Below, piece after piece: positions 23,701-33,920 of a DNA stretch of 47,500 bases. Each line of letters starts with the position of its first letter. The stretch's first letter is position 1. The DNA is from Paratrimastix pyriformis. Taxonomy: Eukaryota > Preaxostyla > Paratrimastigidae. The notes under the pieces were generated by a model. It made no database searches. It was not told the DNA's origin and saw nothing but the letters and a program-made list of their open reading frames with translations. The stretch covers positions 195,001 through 242,500 of the forward strand of contig JAPMOS010000044.1 in assembly GCA_027972325.1 (NCBI GenBank), read 5' to 3'. Made by a program: the position numbers and the translations under genes.

Positions 23701-26700
23701 CAGTCAGGCAGCCACCAGCGCCATGGAAGGCCGCCTGGCCGAGCTGGCCGCCCTGCAGGCCGCTCACCAGGCCCAGGGCGATGCCCTCGCCCAGAAGGAG
23801 GCCGGCCGCGCCGCCGCCCAGCAAGCCCTCGACCAGGCCGGGGCCGCCCTGCAGACTCGCACGGCCGAGGTGGAGGCGCTCCGTGCCGACCTCGATCTCG
23901 CCAAGACGGCTCTGGCCACCCGGGATCGCGCCCTGACTGACCTGACCCACTCCCGCGACGACCTTCAGTCCACGTTGGCCCAGGCCGAGGCGACCCTGAA
24001 GGAGCGCGCCGATGCGGTGGCCGCCCTGGAGGCCTCCGTGGCCGACATGAAGCGGGCCCTGGCCGAGGGCAACGCCGCCCAGGCCGCCCTGGAGGACAAG
24101 CTGCACGGGTTGGAGGCCGATCGGGCCGCCCGCGAGACCGCGATGGCCGCCCTGGAGGCCCGCCGGGCCGAACTCGCCAAAAAGGCGGCCTCGCTCGAGG
24201 AGGCCTTGGCCGCGAAGGAAGCCACCCGGGCCGCGTTGGACGCCGAGTCCGTCCGCCTGCGGGCCGCTCTCGAGCAGGCCGTCCAGACGCGCCATGAGCT
24301 GGAGGGCCGCATCCAGGGACTCGACGAGGCCGCCCGGCAGCAGGCGGCCGCCGAGAAGGAACGCCAGGCCGAGGTGGCCTCCCTGCAGGCCTCCCTGGTC
24401 GAGCTGCAGGGCGTGCTGACCTCCAGCGCCCAGCTCAAGACGGGCCTCGAGGGTCAGCTGGCCGACCTGCAGGCGCGGCTGGTCGAGGCAAATGGGGTCC
24501 GTCGCGACCTCGACCGGACCGCGGCCATCCTGGTCACCCGTGAGGCCGACCTGGCCGCTGCGCGCGCCCAAGGCCGCGCCCTTGAAGAGGCCCTACAGCA
24601 CCAGCGCGAGCAGGCCGAGAAGGACCAGGCCGCAGCCGCCCAGCGCGCCCGGGGCGATGCCGAGGCCCACGCCGCGGAGATCGCGCGGATCCAGACGGCC
24701 CTGGCCGAGGCCCACGCGGCCCTGGACAGCCAAGCGGCCGAGAGCACCCAGGCCCGGAGTCAGCTCGAAGGTTGCGCCCAGCGGCTTCGTGACGAGGCTG
24801 TGAGCGCCCAGCTGGCCCACCAGGCAGAGACAGCCCGCCTGCAGGCCGCCATTGACCAACGGAATGCGGCCGCCACGGCCGAGGCCGACGCGAAGGCAGG
24901 CCTGGAACGCGAGCTGGCCAAGCTTCAGGGCGAGCTCAAGGCGCAGGAGCAGATGCTGGCAGGGCGGCAGACCGAGTTGGTGGCGGCGCGCGCGGAATCG
25001 GCTCAGCGCGCGGATGCACTTTCCACTTCGGAGGCCGCCCGCCAGGCGCTCCAGGGTGCCCTGGCCGAGAAAGAGACCGCCATGACCGAGAAGGAGGCTC
25101 TTCTGACCACTCGGCTGGAGGACGTGGTCAGGACCCAGACGGCCCTTGCGCAGAGTGAGCGTCGCGAGGCCGAGCTGGCCCGCACCCAGGCCGCGCTGGA
25201 GGGCCGGGTGGGCGAGCTGGAGGGGCGGCTGGCCCAGCAGGACGCCGCCCTGACGGGCCGCCAGAAGGAGGTCGACGAGGCTCGAGCCGCCCTGGCCGAG
25301 ACCCAGGTCGCCCTCACCGCCGCCCGCCAACAAGCCGCCGATCGGGAACGCGACCTGGCCGCCAGCCAGGACAAGGCCCACGAGCTGGCTGGCTGCCTGT
25401 CCCAAAAAGAGGCTTCCCTCTTGGAGCGTGCCGCGGCGGTGGCTGCCCTGGAGGCCTCCGCGGCCGACCTGCAGCGGGCCCTGGCCGAGCAGGACGTGCA
25501 GAGGGCCGCCCTGGAGGCCGAGGTGCAGGAGATTCGAGTGAACATGGCCAAGGCCGAGGACGCCCATGCCGCCGAGGCCGCCGCCCAGAAACAAAAAACC
25601 GAGGCCTTGGAGGCCTCCCTCGGCGAAGCGCAGGCGGCCCTGCGAGCCGCAGAGCACGCCGCGGCCGAGCGGGAGGCCCGATTGCGCGAGGGCGCGGCCC
25701 TTCTGGTGCAGCGGGAGGCCGCGCTCAAGGGCCGGGCGGCCGAGGTGGCCGGGCTGGAGGCCTCGGTGGCCGACTTGAAGCGGGCCGTGGCCCAGGGGGC
25801 CGAGGCCAAGGCCGCCTTGGAGGGCAAGCTGGCCGACCTGCGGGCCGCGGTGCGTGGGCTGGAGGATGCCCAGGCTGCCGGCCGGGTGGAGCTGAGCCAG
25901 GCCGAGGCCGCCCTGGCTGCCCGCGAGGCCGACCTGGCCGCGGCCCAGGCACGGGCCCATGGCCTCGAGGCTGCCCTGGCCGAGAAGGAGGCCGCCCTGG
26001 CCGAGCAGGCCGCGGCTGCACAGGCCGCCAGTCAGGCAGCCACCAGCGCCATGGAAGGCCGCCTGGCCGAGCTGGCCGCCCTGCAGGCCGCTCACCAGGC
26101 CCAGGGCGATGCCCTCGCCCAGAAGGAGGCCGCCCGTGCCGCCGCCCAGCAAGCCCTCGACCAGGCCGGGGCCACCCTGCAGGCTCGCACGGCCGAGGCG
26201 GAGGCGCTCCGTGCCGACCTCGTGTCCCTGCGCGCCTCGCTTACTCAGACCCAGGCTGCCGCCGCCCAGGCGCAGGCCGAGCAGGACCGGACCCGCGCCC
26301 AGATGGCGGACCAGATCGGGGCCCTCGAGGCGCGGCTGGCCCAGGCTGGCGCCGAGGCCGAGGCTGCCCAAGCCAGCCGCGTGGCCACGACCGAGTCCCT
26401 CAGCGCCGCGGAGAAGGCACTTTCCGAGGCTCAGGCCGCACGGGACGCCCGTGGGGTCGAGCTTGCCGCCACACGTTCGGAGCTCGCCCAGGTCCAGGCC
26501 GACACTGCCCGGGCTGTCGCCGAGCACTCCGAGTCCCGCACCCGACTGGAGGTGTCGCTGGCCCAGGTGGAGGCAGCCCTGAAAGAGCGCGCAGCTGAGG
26601 TGGCCGCCTTGGACTCGACTCTGGCGGAGGCCCGCGCGGATCAGGCCCGAACCCGTGGCGACCTCGAGGCCCGGGTCCGCTCGCTCGAGGCAGCCCAGGC

Positions 26701-29700
26701 CCAGACACAGGCCGAGCTGCTGGCCGCCCAGACGCAGCGTGACGAGCGCGAGGCCACCCTCAGTCAGACGACAGCCGCCCTGGCCCAGGCCGAGGCGACC
26801 CTGACGGAGCGCGCCGGTGCGGTGGCTGCCCTGGAGGCCTCCCTAGCCGACCTGAGACGTGCTCTGGCCGAGGGCAACGCCGCCCAGGCCGCCCTGGAGG
26901 ACAAGCTGCGCGGGCTGGAGGTCGATCGGGCCGCCCGCGAGACCGCAATGGCCGCCCTGGAGGAGAAGGCGCGCGTGTTGGAGGCCGATCGGGCCATCGT
27001 GGTTACCGCCATGGCAGCCCTGGAGGCTCGCCGGGCCGACGAGACCAAGCAGATCGCAGCCCTCGAGTCCCAAGCCCGGGCCTTGCGCGAGTCCCTGGCC
27101 CAGGCCGAGGCCACTGGGACGGAGCGTGCCAAGGAAGCCGCTGCCCTGCAGCTGGCCAAGGAGGACCTCCAAGGCAGGCTCGAAGCCTCGGACAAATCGC
27201 TGGCCGCGGCCGAGGCGGCCCTGGCGGAGCGCGAGGCCGAGCGGGCGTCCCTGCGCGCCAACCTGGGGCAGCTTGCCGACCGGCACGCCAAGCAGATCGC
27301 CCAGCTGGCCGCCCGTGAGGCCGAGGCGACCGAGCTGCGGCAGATTCTGGCCCTTCGCTCGGCCGACCTTGCCGCACAGGCGGACCGGGTGCAGACCCTT
27401 GAGCATGCCGCGGCCCTTGCCCAAAGTGACGTGGCGGCGCTGGGGGTGTCGCTGGCCGCGGCTCGTGCGGCCACGGCCACGGCGCAGCAGCAGATCAAGG
27501 AACTGGAGGCAGTCCTTGCCGAGGCTCGCCAACTCGAGGACAAGCATGTCGCACATGAGGCCGAGATTGAGACCAGGCTCAGCGAGATGTCGACCACCCT
27601 GGAGGAGGCTCTGAAGGAGCGCGCCGGTGCGGTGGCCGCCCTGGAGACCTCCGTGGTCGACCTGAAGCGGGCCCTGGCCGAGCGGGACGGGCTCCAGGCC
27701 GCCCTGGAGGACAAGCTGCGCGGGCTGGAGGCCGATCGGGCCACCCGCGAAGCCGCGATGGCCGCCCTGGAGGCCCGCCGGGCCGACGAGACCAAGGTGC
27801 TCGAGGAACAGGTTGGGACGCTCAACCGGTCTCTGGCCGAGCGCGCCGAGCAGCTTGCAGGGGCCCAGGCCGACTGTGCCGCGCTGCAGGGCCAGCTGGC
27901 CGAGCGGAGTGCCCAACTCGAGGCCGCCCAGCGTCGCCTCGAGGAAGCCTGCGCATCCCACGCCGAGACGCAGCGGCTGCTGGTCGAGGCCCAAGCTGTC
28001 CGCGAGGCCGCACTCGCTGCTGCCCAGGACCAGCTGATCGCCACCCAGGCTGAGGCCCGAGCGGCTGCCGAGAAGGCCGCACAGCTGGCGGACGCCCTCC
28101 AGACCGCGGCGGCCGAGAAGGAGACTGTTGCTACCGCCCTGACCGAGGCTGAACGCACCTTGTCCCAACGCGTCGCTGCCGCTGCCGCCATGGACGCCCG
28201 ATTGGCCGAGCAACAGGCCCTCTTGGATGCCCGCGACCAGGCACTCGCCGTCCGGGACGCCGACCTCGGCCGGGCCCAGGAAGCCATTCACACATTGGAG
28301 GAGGGCCGGCGGCAAGAGCAGGCCGCCCTCGACCAAGCCAGGGCCGATCTCGAACAGGCCAGGGCCGACCAAGGCCTGACAGCCCAGATGTCCCGCAGTC
28401 AGGCGGCCGAAGCGGCCGACCGGCTGAAGGCGGCCCTGGCCGAGTGCGCCGCCACTCGGAAGGCCCTCGATACCCTCGAGGCGGCCGCCCGGGAGCATGC
28501 GACCGAGCAGGCAGCCGCACGGGCCGCACTGGAGGATCAGCTGCGCCAGGCCGAGGGCCGCCTCGTCGAACTGCAGTCCGCTTGGGAGGCCGAGCGGGCC
28601 GAACTGACCCAGGCCCGCGCCACTCTGGCCGCGAAACTGCAGGCCGCCGACGCGGCACAGCAGCAGCAGCAGGCCCAAGTTTCCGATCTGGAGGCGGCCC
28701 TGGCCCACGTGAACGAGGACCTGGCCGCGCGTACGAAGGACCTCGCCTCTCAGCAGGCCATATGCTCCGAGGTGTCGGCCGAGCTGCGCACCGTGACGAG
28801 CCAGCTGGCGAAGGCCCGGGCCGAGGCCAACTCGCTGCGCGATGCGCTGAGCGTGACGGAGGCCGCCCGCGAACAGGCCGCCTCGGAAGTGGCCCGTCTG
28901 GCCGAGCAGGCCGAGCTCGTGGCCACCCGACGGACCGCCGAGGCCGAGGCGACTGCGGGCCTCGAGTCCCGACTGGCCGCCGCGGTCGAGGGCCAGAAGA
29001 CCCTCGAGGACCGCGTCGCTGCCCTGAACACCGAACTTTGTGATGTCCAGGCCTCGCTGAAGGCCGAGGCGGCCCAGCTGTCTCAGGCTCTGCAGGCCGC
29101 GGAGACCCGGGTCGCTTGCCTTGAGACAGAGGGAGCCGAGGCCCGACAGCAGCAGGCAGCGAGCGCGGCCCAGGTGGCCAGGCTGGAGGCCGACTTGGCG
29201 GCCGGACGGGCGTCCCTCGCCGTCGCCGAGTGCGAGTGTGCCGACATGCGGGCCCGCGTGCAGGCCCTGGAGGGACAGACACAGAAGAACCTGAAGGGTG
29301 AGAAGGCTGCCGCATCATCCGCCCCACAGCAGCAGCAGCAGGCAACGACCTCGACCCAGACGGACCCCACAACCGAGGCCATCAGAAGCCGTGGTGGTGA
29401 TGATGACAGTGTGGCCCATCGGCAGCAGATGGAGGCCACCATCGAGCGACTCCACGCCCGGGTGCGGGAACTCGAGGAGGCCGCCCCGACGGCCATCCTC
29501 TCGCCGCTTGCCCTGCGGCCCGCTCCGCCATCCTCCGGCGGCCGCCCGACCAACGTTCCGCCCATCTTCGCCACGCCCCTGTCGCCCCCGCCGCCCCTCG
29601 AGCCCCGACCGCCCGCCGCGTCCTCGCCCGGGCTGCCGCCCCTGCCGCCTCACTTCGCCTCGCCCGGCCCCACCACCCCGAGCAGCAGCGGGTACCACGT

Positions 29701-32077
29701 GCCCGCCTCCTCGCCCCGCATGCTGCGGATGGGCTCCCCCGGGCTGGCGGCCCTCTCCCGCCCAACCCGGAGCCCCTCGCCGCGCGGGGGCGCGTTCCCC
29801 TCGCCCCTGTTGGGCAATGGCCACGGGGTGGATCCCTCCGCGGCCACCCAGCGGTCCCTCGCCCCCTCATCGGCCACCACCAGCCCGCCGATGGCCATCC
29901 CCCAGCACCCCGCCGCCGCCCCCACCTCCCTGGCGGCCGGCCCCGCCTTCCCCTTCGGGGTCTCGGCCCCGGTGCCCCATCACGTCATCCTGGCCGCCTT
30001 TGCCCGGCAGCAGCTGGCCCAGGCAGCCGCCTCGCCCTCCCGGGTCCACTCGCCCACCGGCCTCCCGCCGCCCCCCACCCACCATCGTCAGGGATCCTCA
30101 CCGCACCCGCACCGCGTGTCGGGCTCCTCATCTGCCCTGGCGGCCCCCGCCTCACCACCCCCGAGCCCCCTGCCACCCCTGTCCCCACCCCTGCTCTCAC
30201 CCTCCGGGCCGATGACAGGTTCCATGGCCCAAATATCAGCTGCCGCGGCCATGCGGCTGTCCACCCAGAGGCTGCCCTCCCTCGAGCCGCCCCAACCGGA
30301 CGCCCCCATGCCCCCACCGAACCCACCCACACTCGCTCCCGCGGACGGGAATGCCACCCCGGTTGTCGATACCACCCCGGTCGGCACATCCCGGGTTCCA
30401 TCCCCCGTGGGCGATACCCACCCCGAATCGATGATTGTGGGGCCGCCCGCCACACTCTCCCCCGCAGGCGCCCTGCCACCCCTCACCCCGCCAGCCACCA
30501 TCACCACCCGGTCGCCACCTCACTCGCCCACTGCCCAGCAGCCGGCCACCACCGCCGCCGCCGCCATCGCGCCATCGTCTCTGGTGCCGGTCAAATCGCC
30601 TCCCCGGCGCCGCTCCCTGACCATCATCCCGCCCTCCGCCCTGGGCTCCTCCGCCCTGCCCGCCTCACCCCAATCGGCCACGGCCGCCACCACCCGGCGG
30701 CGGTCCTTCTCGAGTCTGGCCTCACCCCGCAGCCCCATGGCGGCCACCCCGGGCGGATCAGCATCGCGCTTCCTGGTGGCCATGCGGACCCTCGAGGAGA
30801 TCGAGACGCGCAACGTCTCCCGGGGCCAGCTGTCCCCCTCGGGTCGGGCCCAGTTCACCCTGGGCAAGGTCGCCCCGGATACCCTGCCGCCCCGGCCGCC
30901 ATCCTCCCGCCGCACCGTCAGCGCCATCCCGCAGAGCGTGCTCTCGTCCATGTCCCTGCGGGCCTCATCCTTCCCCCAGCTGCTGGGCGCCGCAGCCGCC
31001 TCGGACACCACCGCCACTGCCAGCGCCCTGCCCGCACCAGCCTCCCCGCCCGGCCCGCAGCCCTTCCTGCCCACCATGGAGCCGACCAGCTCCCAGCAGC
31101 CTGCCGTCGCCCCGAGTGGGACCACGGAGCCTGTCGAGGCCACCACGGCACCTGGGCTCCCGCCGGCCCAGGCGCGGCGGACCCCCGGGAAAACGCCCTT
31201 GTTCCGGGACGAGGCAGGCCAGCCGGAGGTCTGTATCACACATCCCCACCCTCCCCCCCGTGCACCTTTTTTTTTGGGCACATTATTGATCGCGGTCCGC
31301 GGGGGTGCCCTGTGGGGCGCAGTCGGCCACGTACGTGTGGCACCTGCGGACGCTGATCGACGAGCGCGAGCGGCAGCTGGAGGAGAGCACCAAGACCCAG
31401 AAGCAGCTCATGATGGAGTCTGTGCCGCAACCGATGCGTGGTGCCGGAGTGGGAGTGTGATTGGCATCCATTCATGAGCTCCCACCCCGCGGCCAGCTCG
31501 GTGTGGACAGGCCTTCATTGACCCGTCTGCCTGCTCCTTCGTCTCCCCTCCCCCCAGGAACTTCCGCCTGATGGCATTGCACATCAAATTGCAGCAGCCC
31601 AACGCCACCTACACCAAGACCATCGAGGAGATGTACGACGGCGCCCGGTCCGCCTCCCCTCGCCCCTTATTCCTCGCGCCTGTCGACGCATGAGTGTTCC
31701 TCGTTCACTTTGTCCCATCGTCCTTCCCATCCCCTTTTCCCACCAGCCGACGTCGGTTGCCGCGGACCCAGTGGGCCACCTACATCTTCCGCGAACTGGG
31801 GATCACCCCGCCCGTCCCCCGCCTTGGCCGCCGGCTGACCCAACCCCCCCGTGCCGACACCTCCGAGGAGGCTCCCCCCCGGCCGCCCTCCGCCACCCTG
31901 TCCATGGCCACCACCGAGGCAGAGGCGACGACAGCAGAGCAACCGCCACCAGAGGGTGGCCAACCGGCCCCTGGTGACGCAGGCGACGCAGCCACACCAC
32001 CCGGGGGTGATACAGCCACAGCCACATCCACCGCGGCTGAGCTCCAGAAAAAACAGAAGGAGTGCATCATCATGTGA
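14766..32077 (+). CDS. Giant coiled-coil protein with C-terminal CaaX box
   Basis: About 5,060 residues in 16 exons: 14766-15115, 15165-15376, 15515-15604, 15682-15764, 15853-15999, 16170-16217, 16419-16526, 16735-17013, 17155-17812, 17906-18099, 18446-18589, 18748-19182, 19316-31228, 31323-31417, 31558-31647, 31747-32077. The first about 117 residues (start MDEEGLLNAICTWANG) are globular and resemble a HOOK/CH-like dimerisation domain in pattern only. Short coils, Pro/Ser-rich linkers and then a huge Ala/Glu/Leu coiled coil follow. Next is a Pro/Ser-rich basic tail (about 29500-31200), a short helical segment (FRLMALHIKLQQP), a basic RRRRLPRTQW motif and the end KKQKECIIM. CIIM fits a CaaX prenylation signal, so membrane tethering is likely (inference). 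The family is unrecognised; golgin-, centrosome- or cilium-scaffold-like roles are possible. The donor at 16000 is the weakest exon edge. Confidence 0.85.
16258..16367. repeat. 8-bp minisatellite (CGACATAC) in a giant-gene intron
   Basis: About 13 copies of an octamer CGACATAC, some truncated, inside the intron 16218-16418. Confidence 0.85.
18219..18404. repeat. 14-bp minisatellite (GCCCGATCATCACC) in a giant-gene intron
   Basis: About 13 near-perfect copies of GCCCGATCATCACC filling the middle of the 346-bp intron 18100-18445. Confidence 0.9.
22909..23290 (+). repeat. Intra-exon duplicated block, copy 1
   Basis: About 380 bp nearly identical to 25709-26090, 2.8 kb downstream in the same exon and frame, with only scattered differences. 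It encodes the stretch that includes VAGLEASVADLKRAVAQGAE. The 3' part (from the AEKEAALAEQAAA coding stretch) also matches 23638-23800. Confidence 0.88.
23638..23880 (+). repeat. Intra-exon duplicated block, third partial copy
   Basis: About 240 bp nearly identical to 25966-26210 (coding AALAEKKAALAEQAAAAQAA here) and partly to 23165-23290. It shows repeated unequal exchange inside the coiled-coil exon. Confidence 0.85.
25709..26210 (+). repeat. Intra-exon duplicated block, copy 2
   Basis: About 500 bp. Its first 380 bp match 22909-23290 and its last 245 bp match 23638-23880, so this block joins two segments that are separated by about 350 bp upstream. Shorter pairs also exist: 21946-22126 with 25195-25380, and 21170-21240 with 26690-26757. 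Confidence 0.87.
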
Positions 32078-32470
32078 TCGCCTACGCTCGCCTCTCCTCC
32101 TGTTCGGGCAGCCTCGCTCACCTCTCAAGGGACTGTCAGTAATCCCTTTTCCCGCTTTCCACTCCTGCTGGTCACGTTTCTTGTATTTTTTCGATTTTAT
32201 TCGTCGGGGGATGCTTTTCCGCTTTTCCGCTGCTTCTGCTCTGCTTTTCAGATCTTTCCTCGTTTTTGTTCGTCCCCTCTTTCTCTGAGTGAAATAACCA
32301 TGTGATTGCTGTGGCGTGACCTCCTCGAGTGAAACAACACCTCTGTTTACCTTCCCCTCTCTATTGTTTTTTCCGCATTTATTATCTGGGCCGCCATTTT
32401 TTCGTCCAATTCATCCATTTGAATCTTTCCGGAGTGCGTCAATACCCCACCGGGCCAACACGTTCTTCTT
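32078..32470. other. Giant gene-DRC1 intergenic region (promoter of DRC1)
   Basis: 393 bp of T-rich, AT-richer sequence with no ORF of note. It must hold the 3' end of the giant gene and the DRC1 promoter. I see no canonical TATA box. CTTTCCGGAGTG occurs near 32427, about 45 bases before the DRC1 ATG. Confidence 0.5.
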
Positions 32471-33888
32471 ATGGAGACTGGCACAGAAGAGGATCCGGGA
32501 GCGCCCCGAATTACCGAAGATGTTCAACAAAGGTTACAACAAGTGAAAGCCGATGCAACGAAAGAAATTACCGCAATTCGAATTCAGGGTGACAAGGACG
32601 AAAACGATCGACACGTTCTCGAAGTCTGTTGGTCATCTCTGCTCCTCCCCAACCCCCTTACCCGCGACAGGACGAAAGGAGACTCGAACGGCAGGTGAAG
32701 AAGGAACAGGAACAGAAAGAAAGCCGCAAGGCCAATGCTGCCGTTTCGCAGCGTATGCTGGCACTGAAGAGCCGATTGACATCTCCGGATGAGATTCAAA
32801 AAGTCTGTTTCGTGATTACATGATTCGCTCGAATGGTTTTGCCGCGGCAGGAGCTGACACAACAAGAGAAGATCTGCCAGGACATCATCTCCTCGAAGGA
32901 TCGCCTCATCCAGGAGTTTCGCGATCAACTCGCCTCAAAAAACACAGAATATACGCAGTCTTTGAGGAGGCAGCGTGCAGACATTGGTCTGTCTCTGCTT
33001 GGACGGAGTGACACTCACCTCCGGGGGATGCAGATATTCTGCTGCAGCGGATGCGCGAGTCCTTCGCCCAGCTGCAGATCTCCTACCGGGAGGAGCTCGA
33101 GCGGATGGAGGCGCAGTTCATGGTCCGGAACTCCCCCCGAACCGGGTGGATGGGTGTGGGGTGTTGCCGGCTGTATGGTGGTTCTCACCCCGGGGGGATG
33201 TCGGCTACGGACCAACAGAAAGACCGGACCACCCTACTCGAGTCCAACGAACAGGAGCTGCAGACCTTGCTGGCCGAGCGCTCTGCCCTGGAGACGTCCG
33301 CCCCTCCCCCCTCCACCCTCCCCCCGCCCACACGGACGCACGGACGCACGGACGCACGGGCACGCACCATTCACACCACACCCTGATTCGCTTCGTCTTC
33401 ATCATCCCCGCCGCCCGCAGGAAGCAGCTGGCCGAGCGGCGAAAGCAGTTCGAGGACCACCTCGAGGCCCTCGATCAGGTCCGCTGGCCGCCCGTCTTCA
33501 GTACCCCCATGCCCCCCCCCCCCCCATGCTCCCCCCGTCTTCAGTACCCCCATGCCCCCGTCTTCAGTACCCCACCCTCCCACGCCCTCCATTGCTGACC
33601 GGCCCACAACGACGGATTATCTCCTCTCCGCAGAAACGGGCCGAGGGCGCGGACAGCTACAACCAGCTCAACATCCAGTTGGAGTCGGAGATCCAGGAGC
33701 TCCAACAGCAGCACATCGAGGTCCCTGTCGCCCCGGACCCCTGCCACCATCCCTCTGCCACCATCCCCTCTGCCACCGCCGCCGCCGCCGCCGCCACCAC
33801 CACCACCACCACCACCACCACCACCACCACCACCACCACCACCACCACCACCACCACCACCACCACCACCACCACCACCACCACCACC

Positions 33889-33920
<32 letters not shown>

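Larger units (their letters stand above)
19316..31228 (+). other. 11.9-kb single exon encoding repetitive coiled coil and Pro/Ser-rich tail
   Basis: One exon of 3,971 codons with phase 0 at both ends, in a genome where most exons are 50-200 nt. Roughly 19620-29500 is heptad-rich Ala/Glu/Leu/Gln/Arg sequence. A module of about 40 residues of the form VAALEASVADLKRALAEG, then AALEDKLRGLEADRA, recurs about eleven times (near 20040, 21295, 22325, 22930, 23515, 24005, 25430, 25735, 26810 and 27625, among others). From about 29500 it turns Pro/Ser/Ala-rich. Many long antisense frames across it are shadows caused by its GC3-rich codons. Confidence 0.9.

Noticed and set aside
19433-29574. Many long minus-strand frames rich in Ala, Ser, Arg, Gly and Leu
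   Set aside because: They are mirror images of a GC3-rich coiled-coil exon and lack domains; the sense frame has heptads and conserved joins.
19067-31477. A 4,136-codon open frame beginning near 19067
   Set aside because: The frame is real only from 19316. Upstream of that it runs through an intron with a poly-C tract, and its apparent start is not an ATG. After 31228 it reads into the next intron. The gene model uses splicing at both ends.
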